64,000 bases of DNA from positions 3,348,001-3,412,000 of the forward strand of contig OY970187.1 in the NCBI GenBank assembly GCA_963708165.1, in the 5' to 3' direction. Below the pieces are notes generated by a model, which was not told the DNA's origin, made no database searches, and was given only the letters and a program-made list of their open reading frames with translations. Made by a program: the position numbers and the translations under genes. Of this stretch, positions 55,627 to 64,000 are shown piece after piece. Every line of letters begins with the position of its first letter. Within the stretch, counting starts at the first letter, position 1. This stretch comes from Rubricoccus sp963708165. Its GTDB lineage: Bacteria > Bacteroidota > Rhodothermia > Rhodothermales > Rubricoccaceae.

Positions 55627-56313
55627 ATGGCGACCTCTACACCCAACACCGATTCCACCGACGAGCCTCTGGCAGACCGCGCCAACGTCGGCTCCGACGA
55701 GATGGCCGGAGGCCCCGAGCCCATCGGAGATACCGCACCGCCGGTGCCGACCGGATCGGGCGAACCGGCCAAGCAGGCCGTCTCGGCTACCGCATCTCCC
55801 GCTGGCCAGGTCGTCGCACCGACGGCGAGCGAGTACGAGATGCCAGACGACTACGCCAACGAGAGCCCGGTCGACAAGGTTAAGAGCTGGGCGGAGGAGC
55901 ACCCCGGACTCGCGCTGCTGGCCGCTGGCGGCATCGGTCTCGTTGTGGGCCGCATCCTGATCGGCATCACGCCAGACCCCGAGCCCCCGTCGCTCGCGGC
56001 TCGCGTCGAAAAGCGCGCCAAGGTGTTCAAGAAGCAGGCCAAGGGGTCCTACGCCGAGGCCAAGGATTCCGCCGGTGACGCCGCGGCGGCCTCGGCCGCT
56101 GCACTCGCAGCCGCAGCCGTCGCACTCCGGGAAGCAGCCGAGAACGCGGGGCACCGCGCCGGAGGCTTCACTGAGGACGGGGTCGACCGAGCCAAGCATC
56201 TGGCCGAAGACGGCGTCGACAAAGCGAAAGAACTCGCCGACGTCATCAGCGACGCGGTCCGCCACGTGGTCGACACGGGCGTCGACGGCTGGCTCAAGAA
56301 GATCCGCGGCTAG
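55627..56313 (+). CDS. Single-pass membrane protein with amphipathic C-terminal helices
   Basis: A 228-residue protein: a disordered N-terminus (1-75), one short hydrophobic helix (about 93-112, LALLAAGGIGLVVGRILIGI), then a highly charged Ala/Lys/Asp-rich helical region (VEKRAKVFKKQAKGSYAEAKDSAGD and later repeats of 11 residues like DGVDRAKHLAEDGVDKAKEL) like YtxH/DUF883-type or apolipoprotein-like proteins. It may coat membrane. It lacks a signal peptide. A strong terminator follows. Confidence 0.7.
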   Translation: MATSTPNTDSTDEPLADRANVGSDEMAGGPEPIGDTAPPVPTGSGEPAKQAVSATASPAGQVVAPTASEYEMPDDYANESPVDKVKSWAEEHPGLALLAAGGIGLVVGRILIGITPDPEPPSLAARVEKRAKVFKKQAKGSYAEAKDSAGDAAAASAAALAAAAVALREAAENAGHRAGGFTEDGVDRAKHLAEDGVDKAKELADVISDAVRHVVDTGVDGWLKKIRG

Positions 56314-56337
56314 CCTCTGGCGACCGCCGAACGTGAC

Positions 56338-56367
56338 AGCGCCCACCCGGATAGCCGGGTGGGCGCT
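56338..56367. terminator. Bidirectional terminator hairpin
   Basis: A perfect 13-bp stem (56338-56350 with 56355-56367) with an ATAG loop, followed by TCTGTTT on the plus strand. It lies 25 bp after the membrane protein's stop and between convergent genes. Confidence 0.85.
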
Positions 56368-56412
56368 TCTGTTTCCAGCCCTACGCCAGAGGCCTCTGGC
56401 GCAAACGGGGCG

Positions 56413-56727
56413 CTAGTCCGAGCGTTTCGTGCTCGGCTTGGACTCTTTCTTTGGCGCCGCCTTTTCCGCCTTGGCAGGCTTCGCGTCGCCAGAGGCGGAC
56501 GAACCGGAGTCGGACGAGCCGGAGTCGCTCTTGGACTCGCCGCCGCTCTTCTTGACGTAGTCCGTGAGGTAGAAGCCGGAGCCCTTGAACTGCAGCCCGG
56601 CGCCGCCGGAGATCACGCGCTCGACCGGCTCGCCTGTCTCCGGGTCTGCGGTCAGCGCGTCGTCGGACATCTTCTGGAAGTGCTCGAACGTGGTGCCGTC
56701 GGCGCGGCGGTAGCGGTAGGTCGGCAT
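56413..56727 (-). CDS. FmdB-family protein lacking the zinc-ribbon cysteines
   Basis: A 104-residue protein with clear FmdB similarity in MPTYRYR...FEHFQKMSDDALT...GEPVERVISGGAG and FKGSGFYLTDY. The usual CxxC pairs (YxCxxCG and CPxCG) are replaced by YRRADGT and ADPETGE, so the zinc ribbon cannot form. The C-terminal half is a low-complexity Lys/Ser/Gly tail. Function is unclear; regulatory in the named relatives. Confidence 0.85.
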   Translation of the reverse strand: MPTYRYRRADGTTFEHFQKMSDDALTADPETGEPVERVISGGAGLQFKGSGFYLTDYVKKSGGESKSDSGSSDSGSSASGDAKPAKAEKAAPKKESKPSTKRSD

Positions 56728-56920
56728 GGGTGTCGGGGTGTGCGGGGCAGAAGCTAGAGCGGGCCTCTGGCGCGCGCCTTCGCGGGCGCTTGGCGGGTTC
56801 GAGAGGAGCCGGCGCCAGAGGCTGGGCGCGCATGCCTGCGCGAGTTCTCGCGATCTCCCCGCGGGGCGCGTACCTGCGTCACGCCGTCTCGCGTCCTTGC
56901 CGCACGGTTCCCAGTCTCGC

Positions 56921-59176
56921 ATGCGCGCTCTCGCTTTCGTCTTTTTCTGTCTGGCCTCTGGCGCCAGCGCCCAATCCGGCGTCAACGGGTTTGTGCGCGA
57001 TGCGTCCTCTGGCGAGACGCTGATCGGCGCCAACGTGATCGTGCTCGACGGCGCCGCGGCCGGGCGCGGCTCGGCGACCAACGTGCAAGGCTTTTACACG
57101 CTCGGCGGCTTGCCCTCGGATTCGCTGACGCTGCGCTACTCGTTTATCGGCTACCAGACCATCACGCGACGCGTCGGCTTGGCCTCTGGCGAGACGCAGC
57201 AGATCGACATCGAGCTCGCGCCAGAGGCTGAACTCGGCGAGGTCGTGGTCGAGGCCGACGTGCCCATCGAGCAGGCCGCGGCCGTCGGCACCATCGACGT
57301 GCCCATCCGGCTCGTCAAGGATCTGCCGACAGCGTTCGAGGCCGACCTCTTTCGCGCCATCCAACTGCTACCGGGCGTCAAGTCGTCCAGCGACTTCTCC
57401 AGCGGCCTCTACATCCGCGGCGGCAGCCCGGACCAGACGCTGATCTTGCTCGACGGCACGACGGTCTACAACCCGACGCACTTTTTCGGCTTCTTCAGCA
57501 CCTTTAACACCGACGCCATCAAGGACGTGCGCTTGTACAAAGGCGCGTACCCGTCGACGTACGGCGGCCGTCTGGGCTCGGTGATCGACATCTACAACCG
57601 CGATGGCAACCGCAAGGAGACGCGCGGCAACGTCTCGGTCGGGCTTCTGGCGAGCCGCGTCGGCATCGAGGGACCCGTGCCGGGCGTGGGCCGCAGCTCG
57701 TACACGTTCAACGCACGCCGCTCCACGCTGGAGCCGCTTCTGGCGGCGCTGCGCGAAAACCTGGACCAAGACGGCATCCCGGACAAGTTCTACTTCTACG
57801 ACCTCAACGCCAAGGTGGGCGTCGATCTCACCGACCGCGACCGGTTGAGCGTCTCCGCCTACGCCGGGCGCGACATCGTGGGCGTGCCCTTCGGCGAGAA
57901 CTCCCAGTTCGACCTGGACTACGGCAACCGTACCGCGTCGGTCTCCTACAACCGCATTCTGGGCGAGACGACGTTTCTCCAGACCCGCGCGACGGCCAGC
58001 CGCTACTTCTCGCTGCCAGAGGCCCTCGTCTTCGGAACGGAGTTCACCAACACGAACACCGTCACGGACTACTCCGGCCGCGTGGACCTGGAATGGCTGC
58101 CCAGCGAAAAGCTGGAGGTCTCGACCGGCGCGTGGGGCGGTCACTTCCAACTCGACTTCAAGCAGACCTTTAACGAGCAGGTCCAGCTCGATTTCACCAG
58201 TCCCTCGGCCTATGGCTCGGGCTACGTGCAGGCCAAGGTGCGCCCCACGCCGCAGTGGATCCTCACGGGCGGCATGCGGGCGCAGTATTTCGCCAGAGGC
58301 GACTACCTCCGCTTCTCGCCGCAGGCGCAGATCGAGCGCAAGCTGGGAACCGACACGGTCGTGCAACTTGCCGCCGGGCGCTACCACCAGTTCCTCTCGC
58401 TGATCTCTAACGAGGCGTTTTCCGGCTTCGATACGTGGGTCACGGTCGGGGAGGGCGTGTTGCCGCAGGAATCCGAACAAGCCGTGCTGGGCCTCAAAAC
58501 GCGTCTGGGCAAAACCTACCGGCTGGATGTCGAACTCTACGGCCGCCTCTTGCGCGATCTGTTCGACCGCCGCCCCGAGGTGCAAGACATCGCGGGTCTG
58601 GAATACAACGAACTCTTCCGCGTGGGCGAAGGCTACGCCTACGGCGCCGAGGTGCTGCTCGAAAAAGGAGTGGGCCGCGTGACGGGACTCATCGGCTACA
58701 CGCTCGGCGTCACGCGCCGCCGCTACCCGCTCGAATCCGAGGCCTTCCAGGCATTTTTTCCGCCCAAGTACGACCGCCTGCACGACCTCAACATCGTCGC
58801 GAGCTACGACCTGGGCCGCGGGTGGAGTGCGACGGCCGTGGGCAAGTACGCGACCGGCCAGGCGTTCTCCGCAGCCGACGCGAGCTATACCGTGGAGGAC
58901 GTGCCGTTTCTCGAAGACGGCGAGCTCAACGGCCTGTACTCGACCGCTCTCAACAACTCCCGCCTGCCGCCTTACCACCGCGTCGACGTGGGCTTCAAGC
59001 GCGTCGGCCGCTTCTTCGGCGTGGGCGACTACGAGCTCCAGCTGCAGGCCATCAACGTCTATAGCCGCCGCAACATCTGGTTTCCGACCTACGACTTCGA
59101 CACCGACCCCGTCACCGTCGACTTTGTGCGCCAGCTTCCCTTCCTGCCGAACGTCTCGTTCAGCCTCAACTTTTAG
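56921..59176 (+). CDS. TonB-dependent receptor with carboxypeptidase-regulatory domain
   Basis: A 751-residue outer-membrane transporter: signal peptide MRALAFVFFCLASGASAQ, CarboxypepD_reg-like domain (VNGFVRDASSGETLIGANVIVLDG, split), plug domain (IQLLPGVKSSSDFSSGLYIRGGSPDQTLILLDG, split) and a beta barrel ending FSLNF. It probably imports a small ligand or peptide using TonB. It is followed after 3 bp by a DUF4249 lipoprotein, the usual Bacteroidota pair. Confidence 0.92.
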   Translation: MRALAFVFFCLASGASAQSGVNGFVRDASSGETLIGANVIVLDGAAAGRGSATNVQGFYTLGGLPSDSLTLRYSFIGYQTITRRVGLASGETQQIDIELAPEAELGEVVVEADVPIEQAAAVGTIDVPIRLVKDLPTAFEADLFRAIQLLPGVKSSSDFSSGLYIRGGSPDQTLILLDGTTVYNPTHFFGFFSTFNTDAIKDVRLYKGAYPSTYGGRLGSVIDIYNRDGNRKETRGNVSVGLLASRVGIEGPVPGVGRSSYTFNARRSTLEPLLAALRENLDQDGIPDKFYFYDLNAKVGVDLTDRDRLSVSAYAGRDIVGVPFGENSQFDLDYGNRTASVSYNRILGETTFLQTRATASRYFSLPEALVFGTEFTNTNTVTDYSGRVDLEWLPSEKLEVSTGAWGGHFQLDFKQTFNEQVQLDFTSPSAYGSGYVQAKVRPTPQWILTGGMRAQYFARGDYLRFSPQAQIERKLGTDTVVQLAAGRYHQFLSLISNEAFSGFDTWVTVGEGVLPQESEQAVLGLKTRLGKTYRLDVELYGRLLRDLFDRRPEVQDIAGLEYNELFRVGEGYAYGAEVLLEKGVGRVTGLIGYTLGVTRRRYPLESEAFQAFFPPKYDRLHDLNIVASYDLGRGWSATAVGKYATGQAFSAADASYTVEDVPFLEDGELNGLYSTALNNSRLPPYHRVDVGFKRVGRFFGVGDYELQLQAINVYSRRNIWFPTYDFDTDPVTVDFVRQLPFLPNVSFSLNF

Positions 59177-59179
59177 ACC

Positions 59180-60244
59180 ATGACGACCCGCACCTCGCTC
59201 CGTCGCCAGAGGCTGATCTCTGCACACCGCCAGAGGCCTCTGGCGCGTCGGCTCTCGCCTCTGGCGAGTGCGCTGGCTTCGCTCTTCGTGCTTCTCGCGA
59301 TTCAGGGCTGCGACATTGGCGGCCCGGATTACGAAGAGCAGATTGTGGTCAGCGCGATTCTCGAAGTGGGAGAGCCGCTGCGCGCGGTCACGCTTTCGCG
59401 CACAACGGCATTGGGGGGGACAGCCAGCGCGACGCCGCCCGTCACAGACGCGACCGTGAGCGTGTCTCTTCTCGACGCCTCTGGCGAAGCGGAGGAAACC
59501 TACCTCTACTCGCACGTGGATCGTGGCCAGTATCTCACCGACGCCACCGACGTTCTCGCGCTGCCCGGACGCACGTACGCCTTCACCGCAGAAATTCCGG
59601 GACGCGCGACGCTGAGTGCGCGCACGACCACGCCAGAGGCCGTCGTGCTCGCCGAAGACGTGGCGCCGCAGACGACCTATCTGGGAGGTTTCAACGGCCT
59701 CGGCCCGAGCTTCCGCGTGCAGACGACCCAGGCCGCCAGCGGCGACCAGAACGTATATCTCATCGGCATCGCGGCCGACGCGATCGACGACTACGAGGTC
59801 TTCCAGCGTGACGACGAAAGCTTCGGGCTTCGGCGCCTGCGCCTGGACGGCCGCTTCGGCCCGACGCCAGATGCCGAGTCGTTCATAGAGGACATCGACT
59901 GCGAGCCTCTGGCGAACGGCGAGTATGACTGCGACTTCCTCCCCGAGGACATCGCGGGCGGCGAGTCGCCGCTGCTCAACGAGGAGTCGTACATCCGCAA
60001 CGGCGATGGCACCGTGACGGTCATCGTGCCGTGGCTGGCGGTCAGCTTTTTTGGGCCGCACACGTTTACGCTCAACTCGCTCGACCCGGCGCTCGTCGAT
60101 TATGTCTCGACGCAGGCCATCCAGTTCAGCCCGACCACGCTCTCGCCCGGCGAGATCCCGAACATCACGTCCAACGTGGCGAACGGCCTGGGTGTCTTCG
60201 GCTCGTTCGCGAGGACATCGGTCACGACGACCATCGTGCCTTAA
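59180..60244 (+). CDS. DUF4249 family lipoprotein
   Basis: A 354-residue outer-membrane lipoprotein. The signal core LASALASLFVLLAIQGC ends in the lipobox Cys near residue 44. The first 30 residues (RRQRL, HRQRPLAR, LSPLAS) are encoded by four repeat copies, giving an abnormally long basic N-region; no other start is available downstream. The mature part has the DUF4249 pattern (VTDATVSVSLLDASGE and GRTYAFTAEIPG). It is the partner of the upstream TonB receptor. Confidence 0.85.
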   Translation: MTTRTSLRRQRLISAHRQRPLARRLSPLASALASLFVLLAIQGCDIGGPDYEEQIVVSAILEVGEPLRAVTLSRTTALGGTASATPPVTDATVSVSLLDASGEAEETYLYSHVDRGQYLTDATDVLALPGRTYAFTAEIPGRATLSARTTTPEAVVLAEDVAPQTTYLGGFNGLGPSFRVQTTQAASGDQNVYLIGIAADAIDDYEVFQRDDESFGLRRLRLDGRFGPTPDAESFIEDIDCEPLANGEYDCDFLPEDIAGGESPLLNEESYIRNGDGTVTVIVPWLAVSFFGPHTFTLNSLDPALVDYVSTQAIQFSPTTLSPGEIPNITSNVANGLGVFGSFARTSVTTTIVP

Positions 60245-60356
60245 GTAAAGGTCACGCAGCGCCTCCGCCACGTGCGCCTGCCTCTGGCGGCGCCTGCCTC
60301 TGGCGCCAGAGGCAAGCATGGGGGTAGAGGCAAGCCTCTGGCGCATCCCAAGCGCA

Positions 60357-60392
60357 TAAAAAAGGGGCGCCACGCAATGTGACGCCCCCTTA
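60357..60392 (-). terminator. Rho-independent terminator of the fasciclin gene
   Basis: On the minus strand a GC stem of about 11 bp (AAGGGGGCGTCAC with GTGGCGCCCCTT, one bulge) is followed by TTTTTT, the complement of the A-run 60358-60363. It lies 24 bp after the fasciclin stop. Confidence 0.75.
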
Positions 60393-60415
60393 GGCCTAAA
60401 ACCGTAGGTGGTGGA

Positions 60416-60943
60416 CTACGGAAGCAGAACCTTGTCGATCACGTGCGCGACGCCGTTGCTGGCGGCCACGTTGGCCTGCGTCACGGTCGCACCGCCGACC
60501 ATCACGTTGCCGTTCATAATGCGGACCTGAAGCTGCTTGCCGTTGACGGTCGTCAGCATCTGTCCGTCCGAGAGATCAGCAGCCATGAGGCGACCGGGGA
60601 CGACGTGGTAGGTCAGGACGGACGTGAGCTGTCCTTTGTTGGCGGGCATCAGCAGGTTGTCGACCGTTCCAGCGGGAAGTGCAGAGAACGCGCTGTTTGG
60701 CGGGGCAAAAACAGTGAACGGGCCGGGGCCTGACAGCGTCGCGACGAGGTCGGCGGCCTTGACGGCGGCGACGAGCGTGGTGAGGTTACTGGCGCCAGAG
60801 GCGTTCTCGACGAGGTTCTTCGTCGGCAGCATCATCGCGCCTCCGACCATTACGCCAGCGTTGTTGTCCATCTCCATTTCGCTGGAGGAGGAGCAGCCCG
60901 CAAGAAGCGTGAGGCCGAGAAAGAGGGAGAAAAGGGTCTTCAT
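60416..60943 (-). CDS. Fasciclin-domain lipoprotein
   Basis: A 175-residue lipoprotein: MKTLFSLFLGLTLLAGC lipobox, then a single FAS1 domain with the H1 motif FTVFAPPNSAFSALPAG and the H2-like YHVVPGRLMAADL, ending VAASNGVAHVIDKVLLP. FAS1 proteins mediate adhesion or surface assembly. The start is ATG 60943 after a pyrimidine-rich leader (CCTCCCTTCTC). ENASGAS is repeat-encoded. Confidence 0.92.
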   Translation of the reverse strand: MKTLFSLFLGLTLLAGCSSSSEMEMDNNAGVMVGGAMMLPTKNLVENASGASNLTTLVAAVKAADLVATLSGPGPFTVFAPPNSAFSALPAGTVDNLLMPANKGQLTSVLTYHVVPGRLMAADLSDGQMLTTVNGKQLQVRIMNGNVMVGGATVTQANVAASNGVAHVIDKVLLP

Positions 60944-61139
60944 GAGAAGGGAGGTGTTGGGAGGAGGGGTAGACTACCGAGCCACGCAGGCGCGGCGCAG
61001 CCGATGGACACCGATGCGGACGTAGGTGTTCGTCCGAGTGCTCACGCCAGAGGCGGGGACGCGGTGCCGGTCATGCACGCCTCTAACACGCCACGGTTTT
61101 CAGCTTAGAGTGAAAGTTTGAGATTTCACGATGGCCGAG

Positions 61140-63515
61140 CTAGAACGGCACGTCGTCCGTGACCTCCTCTGGCGCGCGCTCTTTTACCGCGAGGCGGATG
61201 CCTCTGGCGTCGAAGCCGAACAGGTCTTCCTCGGAGAAGACCTGCCGGAAGGCGTGGTCGGTCTCGAAAAAGGCCGAGAACTTGGAGGCGAACTGGTCCA
61301 ACCGGCCGATGTAGTGCGCGGTGTCCTCGTCCGGGTTGGCCGGGTCCCACTCGCTGGCGAGCTTGGCGGCTTCGAACACGCGCCCTCCGCCGCCCGCGAT
61401 GTAGAACGCGATGCGGTCGCCGATGCGGACCGCGTCGCCTGTGGATTCGGCCTGCCGTTTGGCGAGTTCGTACGACGCGGTCCGGTTGCGCTTGCCTTCA
61501 CGCACGTCTTCCTCGTACCGCGCCAGAGGTTGCTTGAGCGTTTCCATGCGCTGGAAGCTGGCCACGCCGTCTTTCCACTCATGCGCGACGATGCTCCGGC
61601 GTGCGTCGAGATAGAGCTGGTGCAGGGCGTCTACGTCTTCCGCCAGAAGCAACTCGATGGCTCGACGCACGAAGCGGCGCCCGAAGCGCTCAACACTGCG
61701 CGAGACCAGGCTGGAGCCTTTGACCTTCAGCGTCCCATCGTAACCCAGCAGCGCGTAGGTCTTCTTTTTGAACGACAGCATCCGCTCAAAGCGCCCGTCG
61801 AAGCCGATACGGATGCCCGGCGGCATGGGCTCGGAGAGCGCGCCCACGAACGCGCGCTCGGCGTCGCCAGAGGCGGACTGGGCCTCTGGCGGCGGGACGA
61901 AGAGCACGCCATCGGTGTCGACCTCGACGATGCGGCCGCCGCGCTCGCGGATGAGGGCCATGATCTGACGCAGCAGCTTCTGGCCCGTGGCGGCCACGCG
62001 GTCGGCTTCGGCGAAGTCGTTGAAGGCGGCAAAGCCGAAGCCCATGTTGCCGTAAAAGGCGTTGATCACAATCTTGAACGCGCTTTGCCGTGCGTCCAGC
62101 TCGCCTCTGGCGTCGCCAGAGGCTTCCTTCATGGCGCGCTTGGTCGCGAAGCGGAGGTCGGTCAGGCGTTGGAGCAGGCGCGGGAACAGCGCGAGCGCGT
62201 CGCGGCGCGGTTGCACGCCGTAGTTGAGCATGATCGACGGGTACAGGCTCTCGACATCTGCGTAGACCACCGGGCCGACGACGCCGGTCATGAACACGTC
62301 GGTGTAGCCGCCGACGATCTGGGAGCCTGCCTCGGGGCGGGGCACGCTGTGCCGCGCGTGCAGATAGCCGCGGATAAACAGGCTCTCGATCTTGGACGCC
62401 GGACCGCTTCGCGCGCACTGCCCGTAGGGCATCGGCACCATTTGGGTGAGGTAGAACGTGCTGCCGCTCAGGTGCTCCGCGATGGCAGCGGTCTCGATCA
62501 CGTCGTCCAGCGCGTAGTCGATAAGGCGCTGCGGGTCCTCGCGCCACGTCTGCGCGATGTCCTCGCCCGCGATGTACGTGCGGTCCTCTGGCGCGAAGCC
62601 GAAGTACTTGGCGACGCCTTTGAGCGTGTAGTTGGGCAGGTCGCGCGTGAACACGTCGAAGCTCATCACTTGGAAGAGCGTGTCGATGACGTGGCGCCCG
62701 GCGATCTCGACGGCCTGGTACTCGATCTGGCGCTCGGCAAAGCGGATCGTACTCGGGAAAGAGCGCGGCTCGCTGCCGTCGCGGCCCAGCGCCAGAGGCA
62801 CGCCGTGTAGCTGGCACCGCGCGGCGAGGTACGGCAGGTCGAAGCCAAACACGTTGTGTCCTTCGATCACGTCCGGGTCGCGCTCGCGCATGAGTTCTAG
62901 CGCCTCTTCGAGCACGCTCTGCTCGTCCATCAGCGGGCCGCCCACGACGCGGCTCCAGCCACGGTTGTCGCTCAGCGCGACCAAAATGATGCGGTGCTCC
63001 GGCACGTCGGCCTGGGGAAAGCCGCGCTCGGAGTACACCTCCAGGTCGAACTGCAAGCGGTGGAGATCCGAGAGCTCCATGCCCTTGAACAGCGTCCGGC
63101 CGGTCTGGGTGAGATACTGCTCCTCGGGTCCGCCGACGAAGTAGATGGAGTCGGGCCGCTCTTTCTGCGAATCGCTGCGGTCCTGGATGTGGCGCCTCGC
63201 GTCCCAATAGGCGCTCGTGTCGGGAAAGACGACCAAGCTCTGGTAGGCGTTTTGACCCGCCAGAGGCTGAAACTGGAACCGGTCGCGCGGGAAGCCCTGC
63301 AGCAGATCGATGTCGTCCAGCAGGAAGAACGGGTGGTAGGGCTCGTCCTCCCACGTGACCTGGTCCTCTGGCGAGCGGCGGTAGACCCGCATCGTGCTCC
63401 GCCCGACGGGGTGGAGCGCGACGATGCGCTCGGTCGGGTCATGGCCGTAGAGCAGGGCGTCGTCCTCGGGGCTCGGAGCCTCTGGCGCGTGCGGGGAGCC
63501 CGTCGCGCTATTCAT
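61140..63515 (-). CDS. Family B DNA polymerase
   Basis: A 791-residue DNA polymerase with 3'-5' exonuclease. Exo motifs are FDLEVYS, GHNVFGFDLPYL and YALDDVIE; the polymerase motifs are A DVESLYPSIMLNYG, B KIVINAFYGNMG and C VDTDGVLF. All catalytic acidic residues are present. The arrangement resembles the PolB/Pol II type found sporadically in Bacteroidota. The start ATG overlaps the stop of the upstream DUF2059 gene by eight bases. It may serve in repair or replication of damaged templates. Confidence 0.92.
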   Translation of the reverse strand: MNSATGSPHAPEAPSPEDDALLYGHDPTERIVALHPVGRSTMRVYRRSPEDQVTWEDEPYHPFFLLDDIDLLQGFPRDRFQFQPLAGQNAYQSLVVFPDTSAYWDARRHIQDRSDSQKERPDSIYFVGGPEEQYLTQTGRTLFKGMELSDLHRLQFDLEVYSERGFPQADVPEHRIILVALSDNRGWSRVVGGPLMDEQSVLEEALELMRERDPDVIEGHNVFGFDLPYLAARCQLHGVPLALGRDGSEPRSFPSTIRFAERQIEYQAVEIAGRHVIDTLFQVMSFDVFTRDLPNYTLKGVAKYFGFAPEDRTYIAGEDIAQTWREDPQRLIDYALDDVIETAAIAEHLSGSTFYLTQMVPMPYGQCARSGPASKIESLFIRGYLHARHSVPRPEAGSQIVGGYTDVFMTGVVGPVVYADVESLYPSIMLNYGVQPRRDALALFPRLLQRLTDLRFATKRAMKEASGDARGELDARQSAFKIVINAFYGNMGFGFAAFNDFAEADRVAATGQKLLRQIMALIRERGGRIVEVDTDGVLFVPPPEAQSASGDAERAFVGALSEPMPPGIRIGFDGRFERMLSFKKKTYALLGYDGTLKVKGSSLVSRSVERFGRRFVRRAIELLLAEDVDALHQLYLDARRSIVAHEWKDGVASFQRMETLKQPLARYEEDVREGKRNRTASYELAKRQAESTGDAVRIGDRIAFYIAGGGGRVFEAAKLASEWDPANPDEDTAHYIGRLDQFASKFSAFFETDHAFRQVFSEEDLFGFDARGIRLAVKERAPEEVTDDVPF

Positions 63516-64000
63516 CGCGCCCCTCTTGACCGTCGCCAGAAGCCGCGGGGGCAGGGGGCGCGTCGCCGGAGAACAGGCCAGACATGTAGCGCGCGAGGCG
63601 CGCGTACAGCGGCTCGGTGACGGCGTTGGCGCCCGCGTAGGAGGTCGCGAGGTAGTACCGCCCTGAGGGCGACGTGTAGAAGTCCGTAAGTCGCGCGATG
63701 GCCTCTGGCGACACGTCGCGGTAGACGTAACGGGAGCCCAAGACGAGCGTTCGGTTCATCTCGGCGTGCTGCGGCGCGATGAGGCTGTCGGCGTACTGCT
63801 GCACGCTCATACCGGCCTCCGCCGCCTCCACCGCCATGCTCGGCGCCGAAGCGGCCATTGCCCTCATCATCACGCGCATGGACTGCGTGAACTGGTCGAC
63901 CATCCCGCTAGCATCGACGAGGCGCTGCACGGCGAGGCTGTCCGCTAGGTCGTAGTCGTCGGGGTTGAGCATCACGCGCATAATCTCTATTGAAAGCTCG
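63508..64000 (-). CDS. DUF2059-domain protein, 5' end cut by window
   Basis: At least 157 visible residues with the DUF2059 pattern (LVDASGMVDQFTQSMRVMMR and LTDFYTSPSGRYYLATSY). The frame stays open to the window edge (codons for E-L-S-I-E-I before the ATG at 63981), so the true start and any signal peptide lie outside. It overlaps the polB start by eight bases. The C-terminal tail is Pro/Ala/Gly-rich. Confidence 0.75.
   Translation of the reverse strand, partial: ELSIEIMRVMLNPDDYDLADSLAVQRLVDASGMVDQFTQSMRVMMRAMAASAPSMAVEAAEAGMSVQQYADSLIAPQHAEMNRTLVLGSRYVYRDVSPEAIARLTDFYTSPSGRYYLATSYAGANAVTEPLYARLARYMSGLFSGDAPPAPAASGDGQEGRDE

Noticed and set aside
57368..60373. 1001-codon open frame on the minus strand
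   Set aside because: Antisense shadow of the TonB receptor and DUF4249 genes; its sequence is low-complexity and lacks a credible fold.

Overview
The window is 64 kb of dense, very GC-rich bacterial chromosome carrying about 54 protein genes, three tRNAs and no phage, IS or CRISPR. Gene content points to the Bacteroidota/Rhodothermota side of the tree, probably a Rhodothermia-type marine bacterium (Rubricoccaceae-like; the family is an inference). The signs are a TonB-dependent receptor with a carboxypeptidase-regulatory domain, a DUF4249 lipoprotein, a GWxTD lipoprotein, a prokaryotic HU/SPOR protein, an oligoendopeptidase F, start sites without Shine-Dalgarno sequences, and TAnnTTTG-like -7 promoter boxes.

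Layout. 1-6.5 kb: aminotransferase (cut by the window edge), SDR oxidoreductase, prmC, MscS channel, TerB-like protein, phosphohexomutase, FrnE/DsbA-like protein. 6.5-11.5 kb: a divergent NmrA-like/HxlR pair and a fadN-fadA beta-oxidation operon. 11.6-21.4 kb: Spy-like lipoprotein, tRNA-Phe, tRNA-Asp, SLC13 transporter, nadK, an FAD-reductase/polyferredoxin pair, methyltransferase, comM. 21.5-29.4 kb: a five-gene envelope operon (TPR protein, outer-membrane barrel, HU-SPOR protein, ExbB/TolQ, ExbD/TolR). 29.6-41.6 kb: pepF, brxC, redox lipoprotein, tRNA-Leu, cdd, a large vWA-like membrane protein, two tandem signal peptidases I, lepA. 41.8-51.7 kb: Uma2, small envelope proteins, lspA, ileS, GWxTD protein, tpiA. 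51.7-64 kb: hemH, a CYTH-HTH-CHAD fusion, FmdB-like protein, TonB receptor plus DUF4249 lipoprotein, fasciclin lipoprotein, family B DNA polymerase and a DUF2059 protein.

The most striking feature is not a gene. The decamer GCCTCTGGCG (reverse complement CGCCAGAGGC) is scattered through the whole window on both strands. I counted 21 copies in the first 3.8 kb and 29 between 41.6 and 45.6 kb. It lies inside genes in all six reading frames, encoding ASG, PLA, LWR, RQR, ARG or PEA, and between genes. Many copies are paired head-to-head as the 18-bp palindrome GCCTCTGGCGCCAGAGGC. One inverted pair followed by six Ts forms a terminator, several copies sit 2-3 bp upstream of a -7 promoter box, and one derivative has expanded to a ten-unit tandem array inside a gene. 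This behaves like a DNA uptake sequence or another highly iterated genome-wide motif (compare Neisseria DUS, Haemophilus USS, cyanobacterial HIP1); I do not know of a description of this one.

Eight genes, including the housekeeping genes prmC, ileS and tpiA, are broken by a single frameshift each. Most are one-base changes, which suggests consensus errors. Two are longer: a 17-bp tandem duplication and a roughly 41-bp insertion.
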